33,851 nucleotides of DNA from positions 1-33,851 of the forward strand of contig BDTW01000045.1 of assembly GCA_002897735.1 (NCBI GenBank), written 5' to 3'. This DNA comes from a bacterium BMS3Bbin13. Lineage in GTDB: Bacteria > Pseudomonadota > Gammaproteobacteria > 21-64-14. Positions 14,352 through 23,038 of the stretch are shown here, piece after piece (within the stretch, counting starts at the first letter, position 1; each line of letters opens with the position of its first letter). The notes below the pieces were generated by a model that was given only the letters and a program-made list of their open reading frames with translations, searched no databases and had not been told where the DNA came from. Made by a program: the position numbers and the translations under genes.

Positions 14352-14744
14352 ATGAAGCTAGGCATACTGGTCAACGAGGGGCCGTATCAGCATCAGGCCT
14401 CCGATACCGCCTATCAATTCACCAAGGCGGCGCTCGCGAAGGGCCACGAGATCTTCCGCATATTCTTCTACAATGACGGGGTCAACAACGGAACACGCCT
14501 CGGTGTGCCGCCGCAGGATGATCGCAATGTCACGAAGCTATGGTCCGAGCTCGCTGCGGAGCACGATCTGGACCTGGTCGTGTGCATCGCCGCCGCGCAG
14601 CGCCGCGGCATCCTGGATGCGAGCGAGGCCAAGCGCCACGGGAAAGACAGTTCGAACTTGGCGCCCGGATTCCGGATCTCTGGTCTGGGACAGTTGATCG
14701 AGGCCGGCATCCAGGCCGACCGGCTGGTGGTGTTCGGGGACTGA
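14352..14744 (+). CDS. dsrE: Sulfurtransferase subunit DsrE
   Basis: DsrE is the persulfide-carrying subunit of the cytoplasmic DsrE2F2H2 complex, which hands sulfur to DsrC during sulfur oxidation. The 130-residue chain has the DsrE/TusD fold (MKLGILVNEGPY at the start) and conserves the catalytic cysteine C78 in LDLVVCIAAAQRRGI. AAGGG lies 7 nt upstream of the ATG. It is the first gene of the operon here, which is unusual because dsrA and dsrB normally precede it. The presence of DsrE and DsrH cysteines marks the oxidative type of pathway. Confidence 0.97.
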   Translation: MKLGILVNEGPYQHQASDTAYQFTKAALAKGHEIFRIFFYNDGVNNGTRLGVPPQDDRNVTKLWSELAAEHDLDLVVCIAAAQRRGILDASEAKRHGKDSSNLAPGFRISGLGQLIEAGIQADRLVVFGD

Positions 14745-14792
14745 CCGCCGACTGCCGCGATAACCGAATGCGAATGGGGAGTGACGCCCAAT

Positions 14793-15203
14793 ATGTCCAC
14801 ATCGATGCCGAGTGAGCCTGGGGAGCAACAGGAGAATGCCCCCGCCGTAAAGAAATTCATGTATGTTAACCGCCGGGCGCCTTACGGAACCATCTACGCC
14901 CTCGAATCCCTGGAGGTCGTCCTCATCACGGCCGCCTTCGAGCAGGATGTGAGCTTGGTGTTCATCGACGACGGCATCTACCAGATCAAGAAGGGGCAGG
15001 ACACCGGGGGGATCGGGATGAAGAACTTCTCGCCCACCTTCCGCGCCCTGGAAGGCTACGACGTCGAGAAACTCTATGTCGAAAAGGAGTCCCTGCAGGC
15101 CCGGGGTTTGTCGGAAGACGATCTGATCGTTCCGGTGCAGGTGCTGTCCCGTGAGGAGCTGCGGGAATTTATGGATCAGCAGGAAGTCATCCTTACGTTC
15201 TGA
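14793..15203 (+). CDS. dsrF: Sulfurtransferase subunit DsrF
   Basis: DsrF is the structural partner of DsrE in the DsrEFH hexamer and is homologous to TusC. The body from KKFMYVNRRAPYGTIYALESLEVVL onward is typical, in parts, as are SLVFIDDGIYQIKKGQDT and GIGMKNFSPTFRAL. The chain has no cysteine, consistent with a non-catalytic role. The start is uncertain: ATG 14793 gives 136 residues, GTG 14781 and ATG 14805 are alternatives, and GGGGAG lies at 14777-14781 just before the GTG. The first 18 residues are not conserved in the family. Confidence 0.95.
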   Translation: MSTSMPSEPGEQQENAPAVKKFMYVNRRAPYGTIYALESLEVVLITAAFEQDVSLVFIDDGIYQIKKGQDTGGIGMKNFSPTFRALEGYDVEKLYVEKESLQARGLSEDDLIVPVQVLSREELREFMDQQEVILTF

Positions 15204-15216
15204 GGCGTAGAAACCC

Positions 15217-15525
15217 ATGACCATGCTACACACCGTCAACAAATCACCTTTCGAGCGGTATACGCTCGATTCCTGCCTGGACCACGCTCTAAAGGGCAGT
15301 GCCATCCTCCTGCTGGAGGACGGTATCTACGCGGCGCTGAAGGGAACGGCGATGACCGACAAGATCAAGGACGCCGCCCGGGAACACTCCATCTACGTCC
15401 TCGGCCCCGATGTGCACGCCCGGGGGATGAGCGAGGATCAGGTGATCGAGGGGGTGTCCATCGTGGGTTACGACGGGTTCGTCGATCTCGTCACCACCCA
15501 TGACAACATCCAGTCGTGGTTGTAA
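15217..15525 (+). CDS. dsrH: Sulfurtransferase subunit DsrH
   Basis: DsrH is the third subunit of DsrEFH (TusB homologue). The 102-residue protein carries the conserved C20 in LDSCLDHALKGSAILLLEDG, which in characterised DsrEFH takes part in the interaction with DsrC. It starts 13 nt after dsrF. Together with C78 of DsrE this shows a sulfur-transfer-competent complex. Confidence 0.97.
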   Translation: MTMLHTVNKSPFERYTLDSCLDHALKGSAILLLEDGIYAALKGTAMTDKIKDAAREHSIYVLGPDVHARGMSEDQVIEGVSIVGYDGFVDLVTTHDNIQSWL

Positions 15526-15576
15526 ACCGAGCGTTCACAACGCAACGATCCAGACCATGGTGAAGGAGTAATCGAG

Positions 15577-15909
15577 ATGACGATCGAGGTGAATGGAAAG
15601 ACCCTGGAGACCGACGAGGAAGGTTATCTTACCAACCTGAACGAGTGGACCCCCGAGGTCGGCACGAAGATGGCGAGCGACGAAGGCTGCGAGCTCACCA
15701 ACAATCACTGGGAAGTAATCAACTTCCTGCGTGAGTACTACGACGAGTACCAGATCGCCCCCGCCGTCCGGGTTCTCACCAAGGCCATCGGCAAGAAGCT
15801 CGGCGCCGACAAGGGCAACAGCAAGTACCTTTACGAACTGTTCCCTTACGGCCCGGCGAAGCAGGCCTGCAAATACGCCGGCCTTCCGAAGCCCACGGGC
15901 TGCGTCTGA
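15577..15909 (+). CDS. dsrC: Sulfur carrier protein DsrC
   Basis: DsrC is the 110-residue sulfur carrier that receives persulfide from DsrEFH, presents it to DsrAB, and exchanges electrons with DsrK as a thiol/disulfide. Both essential residues are present on the C-terminal arm: CysB (C98, KQACKYAGLP) and penultimate CysA (C109, TGCV), ten residues apart. The family motifs IEVNGKTLETDEEGYL and NHWEVINFLREYY are intact. AAGGAG lies 8 nt before the ATG, the best ribosome site in the operon, in keeping with the abundance of DsrC in cells. A second, cysteine-free family member is at 12342-12683. Confidence 0.98.
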   Translation: MTIEVNGKTLETDEEGYLTNLNEWTPEVGTKMASDEGCELTNNHWEVINFLREYYDEYQIAPAVRVLTKAIGKKLGADKGNSKYLYELFPYGPAKQACKYAGLPKPTGCV

Positions 15910-15988
15910 TGCACGGGACGGGGGGGGAGAATCTCCCCCTTGCCCCGTCATCCCCCAACTTGGTGTCGGAGCCGGAGAGATCGCAAAC

Positions 15989-16729
15989 ATGGACTTTCTG
16001 AGCGTAGCGTATGCCCTGCTCTTTTACTTTGCCGCCTTCGTGCTGGTGGTCGGCGTGGGCCGCAAGATCGTTCAATACGCACGCACGCCCGCACCCCTGA
16101 AGATTCCCACAACGCCCGCGCCGACCACCGGCACGGGCGTTGTGTTGCGGCTCGGGCGCGAGGTCGTATTCTTCTCGAGCCTGTTCAAATCCAACAAGTG
16201 GACTTGGCTGTTCGGGTGGATGTTCCATCTCTGTCTGCTCCTCGAGGCACTCCGGCATCTGCGGTACTTCACGCAGCCGGTGTGGGGGTGGGTCGTGCTG
16301 GTGCAGCCGTTTGGGAAATACGCGGCCTTCGGCATAGTGATCGGCCTGCTCGGGCTCTGGGGCCGGCGCTTTTTCGTCGATCGTGTCCGCTACATCAGCG
16401 CCCCGTCCGATCACCTTATGCTGATCCTGCTGCTGAGCATCGCGACGAGCGGCATACTCATGACCTTTGTCGATCATACCGACATCGTAAGCCTCAAGGC
16501 TTTCGCCCTTGGTCTGCTGTACGCGGACTGGCAGCCGATCCCGCACGATCCGTTGCTGCTGATTCATCTGGCCCTTGTGGCGGCTCTCATGATCGTGTTC
16601 CCGTTCAGCAAGCTGTTGCACGGACCCGCGTTGTTCTTCAGTCCGACCCGCAATCAGATCGACGATGCCCGGGAAAAGCGTCATGTCACGCCCTGGGCCT
16701 CCGATACGGGCACGGGCGCCGCGGGTTGA
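15989..16729 (+). CDS. dsrM: Membrane cytochrome b subunit DsrM
   Basis: DsrM is the NarI-like haem b membrane subunit of DsrMKJOP and exchanges electrons with the quinone pool. The 246-residue chain has five membrane helices (about 3-23, 72-92, 109-127, 143-162 and 188-210). Histidines in helices 2 and 5 (H80, H90, H193, H211) are the likely haem ligands. The ATG at 15989 is chosen because MDFLSVAYALLFYF starts the first helix directly; the frame is open further upstream into dsrC. dsrK follows after 46 nt. Confidence 0.95.
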   Translation: MDFLSVAYALLFYFAAFVLVVGVGRKIVQYARTPAPLKIPTTPAPTTGTGVVLRLGREVVFFSSLFKSNKWTWLFGWMFHLCLLLEALRHLRYFTQPVWGWVVLVQPFGKYAAFGIVIGLLGLWGRRFFVDRVRYISAPSDHLMLILLLSIATSGILMTFVDHTDIVSLKAFALGLLYADWQPIPHDPLLLIHLALVAALMIVFPFSKLLHGPALFFSPTRNQIDDAREKRHVTPWASDTGTGAAG

Positions 16730-16775
16730 TCCCCGCCGGCCATCTTATTGCCGCTGCATGGTGAGGTAACGGAAC

Positions 16776-18266
16776 GTGGCGAAATTCCAGACCCCGGAGA
16801 TCAAGGAATACCCGGTCATCCCCCGGATTCGCGAAGGGGCGATGGCGGGTCTCAAACCCCTTACCGCGAAGCCGGATCATCAGCGGGCGCTCGGGTTTCC
16901 CGGCGAGCTGATGGACAACTGGAAGGAGGTCGCCATCGACAAGATGGCCGATCTCCTCGGGAAATATCGCTCCCTTCCGGTGTTTCTCGACGCCTGCGTC
17001 AAGTGCGGGGCTTGCACCGACAAGTGCCACTATTTCATCGGAACGGCCGACCCCAAGAATATGCCGGTCGCCCGGCAGGATCTGCTGCGTAAGGTCTACC
17101 GGCGTCATTTCACCTTCGCCGGAAAATATTTTCCGAAACTGGTCGGAGCGGTCGATTTAACCAAAGAGGTGCTCGACGACTGGTACAGCTACTACCATCA
17201 GTGCGCGGAATGCCGCCGGTGTTCGGTCTACTGCCCCTACGGGATCGATACCGCGGAGATCACCATGGCCGGGCGCGAAATTCTCGACAGCGTCGGGATC
17301 GGGGCCCGGTACAGCAATGAGATCATCGGCAAAGTCTACATTATCGGCAACAACCTGGGGCTGCCGGCGCCGGCCCTGAGAAACACCCTCGAGGGTCTCG
17401 AGGAGGATGTGAAGGAGGACACCGGTGTCGACGTGCGTTACCCCGTCGATGAAAAGGGGGCCGAGGTCCTGGTCATCGCCCCTTCGGCCGACTTCTTCGC
17501 GGAACCGCACGTCGACGGACTGATCGGCTACGGCAAGGTGTTCCACGAAGCGGGTATCAGTTGGACACTCAGTTCCTACGCTTCCGAGGCCGCCAATTTC
17601 GGGATCTTCATCGGCTCCTACGAGAACATGAAGCGGGTCGCGATGCGTATCCGTGAGGCGGCCCTCGATCTCGGCGTCAAGCGCATCGTCGTCGGCGAGT
17701 GCGGGCATGCCTGGCGCGTGGCCTACAGCTTCTGGAATACGCTCATCGGCCCGTTCGACTTCCTGGATCCGCGTTACCCGGCGCCGCAGCACATCTGCGA
17801 ACTCACCTATGACCTGATCCAGCGTGGTGCACTGACTCTGGACAAGTCCGCCAACGACCATCGGGTCGTGACTTTCCACGACTCGTGCAACGTGGCGCGC
17901 GCCACTCGTATGGGCAACAAGCCGGGCGGGCAGCTCACCATCCCCCGCGATGTGATCAAGGCGGTCTGCAATAACTTCTATGACATGGACGCGGGAACCA
18001 TCGGCGAGGCCACCGTCTGCTGCGGAGGCGGAGGCGGTCTGCTGACCGACGACTTGATGGAGTTGCGCGTGAAGGGTGCGCTCCCCCGCATGCAGGCGTT
18101 GCGCCACGTCGTCGAGGAACACGGGGTAACGCACATGGCCGCCATCTGCGCCATCTGCAAAACCCAGTTCGCCAAGGTGCTTCCGTACTACAATTTCTCC
18201 ATGGACCAGATCATTTCCGTACACCACTTGGTAGGTGACGCAGTGGTCCTCGGAGCCAAACAATAG
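16776..18266 (+). CDS. dsrK: Iron-sulfur protein DsrK (HdrD-like)
   Basis: DsrK is the cytoplasmic catalytic subunit of DsrMKJOP. It resembles heterodisulfide reductase HdrD and is thought to interconvert the dithiol and oxidised forms of DsrC. The 496-residue chain has two [4Fe-4S] sites, C74-x2-C-x2-C-x3-C84 and C143-x2-C-x2-C-x3-C153. CCG-type cysteine motifs for the special catalytic cluster follow (GECGHAW, HDSCNVAR, VCCGGGGG, CAICKTQF). The start is a GTG at 16776 with GAGG 9 nt upstream and a typical MAKFQTPEIKEYPVIP. All expected cysteines appear present. Confidence 0.97.
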   Translation: MAKFQTPEIKEYPVIPRIREGAMAGLKPLTAKPDHQRALGFPGELMDNWKEVAIDKMADLLGKYRSLPVFLDACVKCGACTDKCHYFIGTADPKNMPVARQDLLRKVYRRHFTFAGKYFPKLVGAVDLTKEVLDDWYSYYHQCAECRRCSVYCPYGIDTAEITMAGREILDSVGIGARYSNEIIGKVYIIGNNLGLPAPALRNTLEGLEEDVKEDTGVDVRYPVDEKGAEVLVIAPSADFFAEPHVDGLIGYGKVFHEAGISWTLSSYASEAANFGIFIGSYENMKRVAMRIREAALDLGVKRIVVGECGHAWRVAYSFWNTLIGPFDFLDPRYPAPQHICELTYDLIQRGALTLDKSANDHRVVTFHDSCNVARATRMGNKPGGQLTIPRDVIKAVCNNFYDMDAGTIGEATVCCGGGGGLLTDDLMELRVKGALPRMQALRHVVEEHGVTHMAAICAICKTQFAKVLPYYNFSMDQIISVHHLVGDAVVLGAKQ

Positions 18267-18327
18267 GTAGGGCCGGCCACGTGGCGGCTTCGCGAAATCG
18301 AAGATTGACCTTTACAGGAGAACGCAC

Positions 18328-20280
18328 ATGTCGACGTCGCGTGATGAAATGCAGGAGCCGAAGCTGACTTTTCGCAAGTTCCGCAACGGCGACCATGATT
18401 GGCGTAACTGGCGGAAACAGATCTTCGAGGCCGACCACTCCTTCAAGTGTCCCACCTACGTGCTGCGCACGCCGCCGTGCCAGGGCGGTTGCCCGGCGGG
18501 CGAGGAGATCCGCGGCTATCTGCAGATCGTACGCGGCATCGAGCGTCCGCCGGCGGATGTGGGCCGTCAGGAATACGCGTTCCGGCGCCTGACCGAGGCC
18601 AATCCGTTCCCGTCCGTGATGGGCCGCGTTTGCCCCGCGCCCTGCCAGGACGCATGCAACCGCAACGACGTGGACGACTTCGTCGGGATCAACGCGGTGG
18701 AGCAGTTCATCGGCGATACCGCGATCAGCGAGAAGTTCTCCTATCCGGCGGCGCAGGCCCTGGGCGACAAGAAGGTCGCGATCATCGGCGGGGGACCGGC
18801 CGGGCTGTCGGCCGCCTATCACCTGCGCCGTCGCGGCCATGCATCCACGATCTTCGACGAACACGACGAACTCGGCGGCATGATGCGCTACGGACTCCCC
18901 CGTTACCGTATGCCGCGGGATGTCCTCGACCGTGAGATCCAGCGCATTCTCGATCTCAATGGGATCGAGGTGCGGACCGGAACCCGCGTGGGCCGTGACG
19001 TTTCGAGCGCTGAGGTCGAGAAGGACTTCGACGCGGTCGTCTGGGCCCTCGGCTGCCAGGCCGGATACCCGCTGCCGGTGCCCGGCGCCGACGCGCCGAA
19101 CTGCGTCACCGGCATCAAGTTCCTGGAGGCGTTCAACATCGGTCGACTGAAGGTCGTCCCGCCCAAGATCGTCTGCGTCGGAGGCGGCGACACCTCCATC
19201 GACGTGGTCTCCGTGGCCCGGCGCCTCGGGTGCCTGAAGAACGCCCCCGCCGGCGACCTGCCCGAACGCGTGATCGAGGGATCCGCCGAGCACGGTGAGA
19301 TCCCCGACGATGCGCGCGCAAGTGCCGACGTCACGCTCACCTCGCTGTTCCCCAAGAGCCAGATGACCGCCGCCGCGCACGAGGTTCGCGACGCCATCAA
19401 AGAGGGCGTGAAAATCCTGGACGAGGTGATGCCCCTGGAGATTCTGCTCGACGAAAATGGTCGCGCACGCGGGCTGAAGATGGCCCGCTGCGACATGGTC
19501 GACAATCGGCCGGTACCCAAGGCGGGCACGGAGTTCGAACTGGAGTGCGACCTGATCGTCTCGGCCATCGGCCAGGGCGGCGATCTCACCGGGGTCGACG
19601 ACATGAACAACGGCCGCGGCCTGATCGACGCCGACAAGTTCTACCAGGTACCGAATCACCCGGGTCATTTCGTCGCGGGCGACATCATCCGACCGCACCT
19701 GCTGACCACCGCCATCGGCCAAGCCTCCGTCGCCGCCGAGACCATCGACCAGTACCTGCGCCACGTGGAGATACAGAAGCGCCCCAAGGTGGACAAGCAC
19801 CGGTTCAATCTGATGAACAAGCTCAAAGAGGCGGGCCTGGAACCCGAGGAGTACGACCATCAGCAGAAACGGGGTACTAACTCGAGCAACTTCGCGATCC
19901 ACAACTTCGAGGACCGTTCCGCCCACGAGATCATTCAGTCCTCGAAACTGTTCCTCGCGCAATTCCCCTACACGGCCCGCCTCAAGCGCCTGGAGATCGG
20001 TCCGACCGCGGACGAAGTCATCGGGCATTTCATGGAGCGCACCGTCACGCTGAACGATGAGCAGGCGCAGCAGGAAGCCAATCGTTGCATGAGTTGCGGC
20101 CTGTGCTTCGAATGCGACAACTGCGTGATCTACTGCCCGCAGAACGCGGTGTTCCGGGTCAAGAAGAACCAGTCCACCACCGGTCGATATGTCGACACCG
20201 ACTATACCCGTTGCATCGGGTGCCACATCTGCTCGGACGTGTGCCCGACCGGATATATCGACATGGCGCTGGGCGAGTAG
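18328..20280 (+). CDS. dsrL: NAD(P)H:acceptor oxidoreductase DsrL
   Basis: DsrL is a cytoplasmic iron-sulfur flavoprotein that couples the oxidation of sulfur bound to DsrAB/DsrC with NAD(P) reduction. In order it has an N-terminal GltD-like iron-sulfur domain with Cys at 41, 51, 55, 102, 106 and 110, an FAD site IIGGGPAG (about 152-159), an NAD(P) site VCVGGGDTSID (about 285), and a C-terminal ferredoxin region after a linker (about 490-560). That ferredoxin has CMSCGLCFECDNC and CIGCHICSDVCPTGYI clusters. The 650-residue length and the ferredoxin tail are typical of the DsrL of sulfur oxidisers. An AGGAG lies shortly before the ATG. Confidence 0.97.
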   Translation: MSTSRDEMQEPKLTFRKFRNGDHDWRNWRKQIFEADHSFKCPTYVLRTPPCQGGCPAGEEIRGYLQIVRGIERPPADVGRQEYAFRRLTEANPFPSVMGRVCPAPCQDACNRNDVDDFVGINAVEQFIGDTAISEKFSYPAAQALGDKKVAIIGGGPAGLSAAYHLRRRGHASTIFDEHDELGGMMRYGLPRYRMPRDVLDREIQRILDLNGIEVRTGTRVGRDVSSAEVEKDFDAVVWALGCQAGYPLPVPGADAPNCVTGIKFLEAFNIGRLKVVPPKIVCVGGGDTSIDVVSVARRLGCLKNAPAGDLPERVIEGSAEHGEIPDDARASADVTLTSLFPKSQMTAAAHEVRDAIKEGVKILDEVMPLEILLDENGRARGLKMARCDMVDNRPVPKAGTEFELECDLIVSAIGQGGDLTGVDDMNNGRGLIDADKFYQVPNHPGHFVAGDIIRPHLLTTAIGQASVAAETIDQYLRHVEIQKRPKVDKHRFNLMNKLKEAGLEPEEYDHQQKRGTNSSNFAIHNFEDRSAHEIIQSSKLFLAQFPYTARLKRLEIGPTADEVIGHFMERTVTLNDEQAQQEANRCMSCGLCFECDNCVIYCPQNAVFRVKKNQSTTGRYVDTDYTRCIGCHICSDVCPTGYIDMALGE

Positions 20281-20292
20281 CCGGGGGTGACA

Positions 20293-20841
20293 ATGACAGG
20301 TACATCCGGACACCGGCGCGGGTTCGCGCCGCTGCTGGCCGCCGCCCTCGCCATGCTGTTCTTCGCCTGGGGACCCGCGCGGGCGGATCAGCCCGCCGGC
20401 ACCGGGCGCGTACCGCTCCCGGTGCTGCCCAAGGCCACGGGCAAGCATTGTGTGAAACCCACCGAGTGGATGCGGCACAACCACATGAAGCTGCTGTTCC
20501 GTGAGCGGGACCTTACAGTTTACAAAGGCGAGTTTATCAAGGGCCGAAGCATAGAGGACTGCATTGCGTGCCATGTGCATCGGGAACCCGATGGGCAGTG
20601 GCCGAAACCGACCAGCAAGAAGTTCTTCTGCGAGACGTGTCACGCCTACGCGGCGGTGAAGATCGACTGCTTCGAGTGCCACGCAGCGCACCCGGTCAAG
20701 GCCCCGCCCGGAGTCGGCCCGAACGGTGGTAATCCGCTGCCGGCGGACGCCAAGCCGGTACCCGTCGGTGACCTGGGCGCAGGCGCACATGAACTGACGC
20801 CTATGCCCGTCTCCCAAGGCGCCGGAGGTGGATCCAAGTGA
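20293..20841 (+). CDS. dsrJ: Triheme cytochrome c DsrJ
   Basis: DsrJ is the periplasmic, membrane-anchored triheme cytochrome of DsrMKJOP. The 182-residue chain starts with an uncleaved-looking signal anchor (about 11-28, FAPLLAAALAMLFFAWG). It has exactly three CxxCH sites: C90-C93-H94, C113-C116-H117 and C126-C129-H130. C53 in GKHCVKP is the likely unusual His/Cys haem ligand of the family. The Pro/Gly-rich tail after 132 is not conserved. ATG 20293 is preferred to GTG 20287, as the GGGGG run then sits 5 nt upstream. The stop overlaps the dsrO start (GTGA). Confidence 0.96.
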   Translation: MTGTSGHRRGFAPLLAAALAMLFFAWGPARADQPAGTGRVPLPVLPKATGKHCVKPTEWMRHNHMKLLFRERDLTVYKGEFIKGRSIEDCIACHVHREPDGQWPKPTSKKFFCETCHAYAAVKIDCFECHAAHPVKAPPGVGPNGGNPLPADAKPVPVGDLGAGAHELTPMPVSQGAGGGSK

Positions 20842-21599
20842 GCAAACAACCCGAAGAAAACACCCTCGCCGCCCCCGAGCGGGCGCGGCGTCGATTCCTT
20901 ACCCAAGTCGCCGCCGTCACCGGCGCCGCCCTCGCCCCCGGTATGGTCCTGTTCGAGGTATCTCAGGCGCGGGCGCTGGATCAGCCGGTCTCCGGCAAAG
21001 TGCGCTGGGGGATGCTGGTCGATACCACCAAGTGCACGCGCGGCTGCGACCTCTGCGTCAAGGCCTGTGACAAGGAGAACGGAATCCACAGTCACGGCCG
21101 GCCCGAGACCGATTCGCAGTGGATTCGCAAGATCCGGCTCCGCGACCTGCACACCGGATACGTCCAATTTCTGCCGATGTTGTGCCAACACTGCAAGTAC
21201 GCGCCTTGCGTGGACGTATGCCCCGTCGGCGCCTCGTTCCGGCGCGCAGACGGTATCGTGCTCGTGAATCGGCACATCTGCATCGGCTGCCGTTACTGCA
21301 TGATGGCCTGCCCCTACAAGGCGCGCTCGTTCGTGTCCGAACCGCTTCACGATCAGGTCCCCTGGTCGCCGCGAGGTATGGGCACCGTTGAAGCCTGCAC
21401 GTTCTGTGTGCATCGCGTGGACCGCGGCCACAAGCCCGCCTGCGTCGACGCCTGTGCGGCGGATGGTCCGGGGGCGCTTGTGTTCGGCGATATGAAGGAC
21501 CCCGGGAGCAAGATCGCCAAAATGCTGGCCAAGGAACAGAGCAGCGAAGTACGCGCTGATCTTAAGCTGGACACCGGCGTGCGATACCACGGAATCTGA
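20838..21599 (+). CDS. dsrO: Periplasmic iron-sulfur protein DsrO
   Basis: DsrO is the exported ferredoxin-like subunit of DsrMKJOP that passes electrons between DsrJ and DsrP. The 253-residue chain begins with a Tat signal (R18-R19-F-L-T, then a short hydrophobic stretch ending near residue 46, ARA). It has sixteen cysteines in four groups (66/70/73/77, 116/119/124/128, 148/151/154/158, 187/190/202/206). The start is a GTG overlapping the dsrJ stop by 4 nt, with GGAGG 9 nt upstream, so the two are coupled translationally. Confidence 0.97.
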   Translation: MSKQPEENTLAAPERARRRFLTQVAAVTGAALAPGMVLFEVSQARALDQPVSGKVRWGMLVDTTKCTRGCDLCVKACDKENGIHSHGRPETDSQWIRKIRLRDLHTGYVQFLPMLCQHCKYAPCVDVCPVGASFRRADGIVLVNRHICIGCRYCMMACPYKARSFVSEPLHDQVPWSPRGMGTVEACTFCVHRVDRGHKPACVDACAADGPGALVFGDMKDPGSKIAKMLAKEQSSEVRADLKLDTGVRYHGI

Positions 21600-21709
21600 G
21601 CGGCCCCGGCCGGCGCGCATCGGCGGGCCAAGCGGGAACGGGGTGATTCGGCCGGCGGCACGAGGGCCGGGGGCAACTCCACAGCGGATCTTCTGGATAC
21701 ACGGAAACC

Positions 21710-22948
21710 ATGAAACAGCGGATACACTATCGGGAACTCGAGGGAGGCATCGGCTTCTGGGTCCTGCTCGCGGGATTCGGTGTGTTGATTGCCCTTGGAT
21801 TGGCGTCTGTACACTACATGGAGACCTACGGCCACTGGGTCACCGGTATGACCAACCAGGTGGTCTGGGGAATACCGCATGTGTTCGCGGTATTCCTGAT
21901 CGTGGCCGCCTCCGGGGTGTTGAACACCGCCTCAGTGGCCTCGGTGTTTGCGCGCACGCCGTACAAGCCGCTCGCCCCGCTCTCCGGACTGCTGTCCATC
22001 ACCCTGCTGATCGGCGGCCTCGCGGTCCTGGTTCTCGACCTGGGGCACTCCGATCGCATACTCGTGGCGATGACCCATTACAACTTCCGGTCCATCTTCG
22101 CGTGGAACATCTTCCTGTACATCGGCTTCATGCTCGTCGTCGCGATCTACCTGTGGTTCAACATGGAGCGGCGCATGAACCGCTACATTCGCCCGGTCGG
22201 ATTCGTGGCGTTCGTGTGGCGGATCACATTGACCACCGGTACCGGCTCGATCTTCGGCTTCCTGATCGCCCGGGACGCCTACGACTCCGCACTCATGGGC
22301 CCGATGTTCGTGATCATGTCCTTCTCCTTCGGACTGGCCATCTACATCCTGGTGCTGATGTCGAGCTACGCGGGGAGCGGCCGGCCTCTGGGTGACGCGA
22401 CCCTGCGCCGGCTGAAGAACCTGCTCGGGGTGTTTATTGCGGCCGTGCTCTATTTCCTCGCGATCTTCCACCTGACGAATCTTTACTGGGCGCAACACGT
22501 CGGGGTGGAGGAATTCATCCTGTTCGGCGGAAATGTGTACACATGGTTGTTCTGGGGCGGCCAGGTGTTGCTCGGCGGGCTGGTTCCGCTCGCCCTGCTC
22601 TACTCGCCTGCGACGGGAAACTCCCGATTCTGGATCGCCGTCTCCAGCGTCCTGGTGATCCTCGGCGGGCTCGCGCTGGTATATGTCATCATCATCGGCG
22701 GACAGGCCTACCCCCTCGACCTCTTCCCGGGTAAGGCGGTCAGCAGCACCTTCTACGACGGGGTCATCAACACCTACACGCCGAGCCTGCCGGAGATCCT
22801 GCTCGGCATCAGCGGCATCGCCATCTCACTGGCCGCCACGATGGTCGCGATCAAGTTCCTCCCGTTCCTGCCCGTGAGCCTCAAGGACGAAGTGGTGGAA
22901 CCGCCGGCGACCCCGCCGGCACCCGCGACCGCCGAGGCTCACGCCTGA
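21710..22948 (+). CDS. dsrP: NrfD-type membrane subunit DsrP
   Basis: DsrP is the polytopic quinone-interacting membrane subunit of DsrMKJOP, of the NrfD/PsrC family. The 412-residue chain contains about ten hydrophobic helices and starts MKQRIHYRELEGGIGFWVLL. The family-typical VLDLGHSDRILVAMTHYNFRSIF region, in part, lies at about 105-130. The Pro/Ala-rich tail after residue 385 (PPATPPAPATAEAHA) is cytoplasmic or disordered. A 110-nt gap separates it from dsrO, the largest in the operon apart from the head; I see no promoter there. Confidence 0.96.
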   Translation: MKQRIHYRELEGGIGFWVLLAGFGVLIALGLASVHYMETYGHWVTGMTNQVVWGIPHVFAVFLIVAASGVLNTASVASVFARTPYKPLAPLSGLLSITLLIGGLAVLVLDLGHSDRILVAMTHYNFRSIFAWNIFLYIGFMLVVAIYLWFNMERRMNRYIRPVGFVAFVWRITLTTGTGSIFGFLIARDAYDSALMGPMFVIMSFSFGLAIYILVLMSSYAGSGRPLGDATLRRLKNLLGVFIAAVLYFLAIFHLTNLYWAQHVGVEEFILFGGNVYTWLFWGGQVLLGGLVPLALLYSPATGNSRFWIAVSSVLVILGGLALVYVIIIGGQAYPLDLFPGKAVSSTFYDGVINTYTPSLPEILLGISGIAISLAATMVAIKFLPFLPVSLKDEVVEPPATPPAPATAEAHA

Positions 22949-23038
22949 GGCAGGCGGCGATCCGGGACGGCGGCGGACACCGGCACGGAAGTGCGGGTAT
23001 CCGCCGCCCCGCGACCGGGGCGGGAGTACCCTGAGCCG

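Noticed and set aside
18211-20817. Very long open frame antisense to dsrL and dsrJ
   Set aside because: It mirrors high-GC codon use of clearly identified genes on the other strand and has no recognisable domain. The same holds for 2084-3787 (antisense to uvrC) and 22826-24400 (antisense to dsrN).
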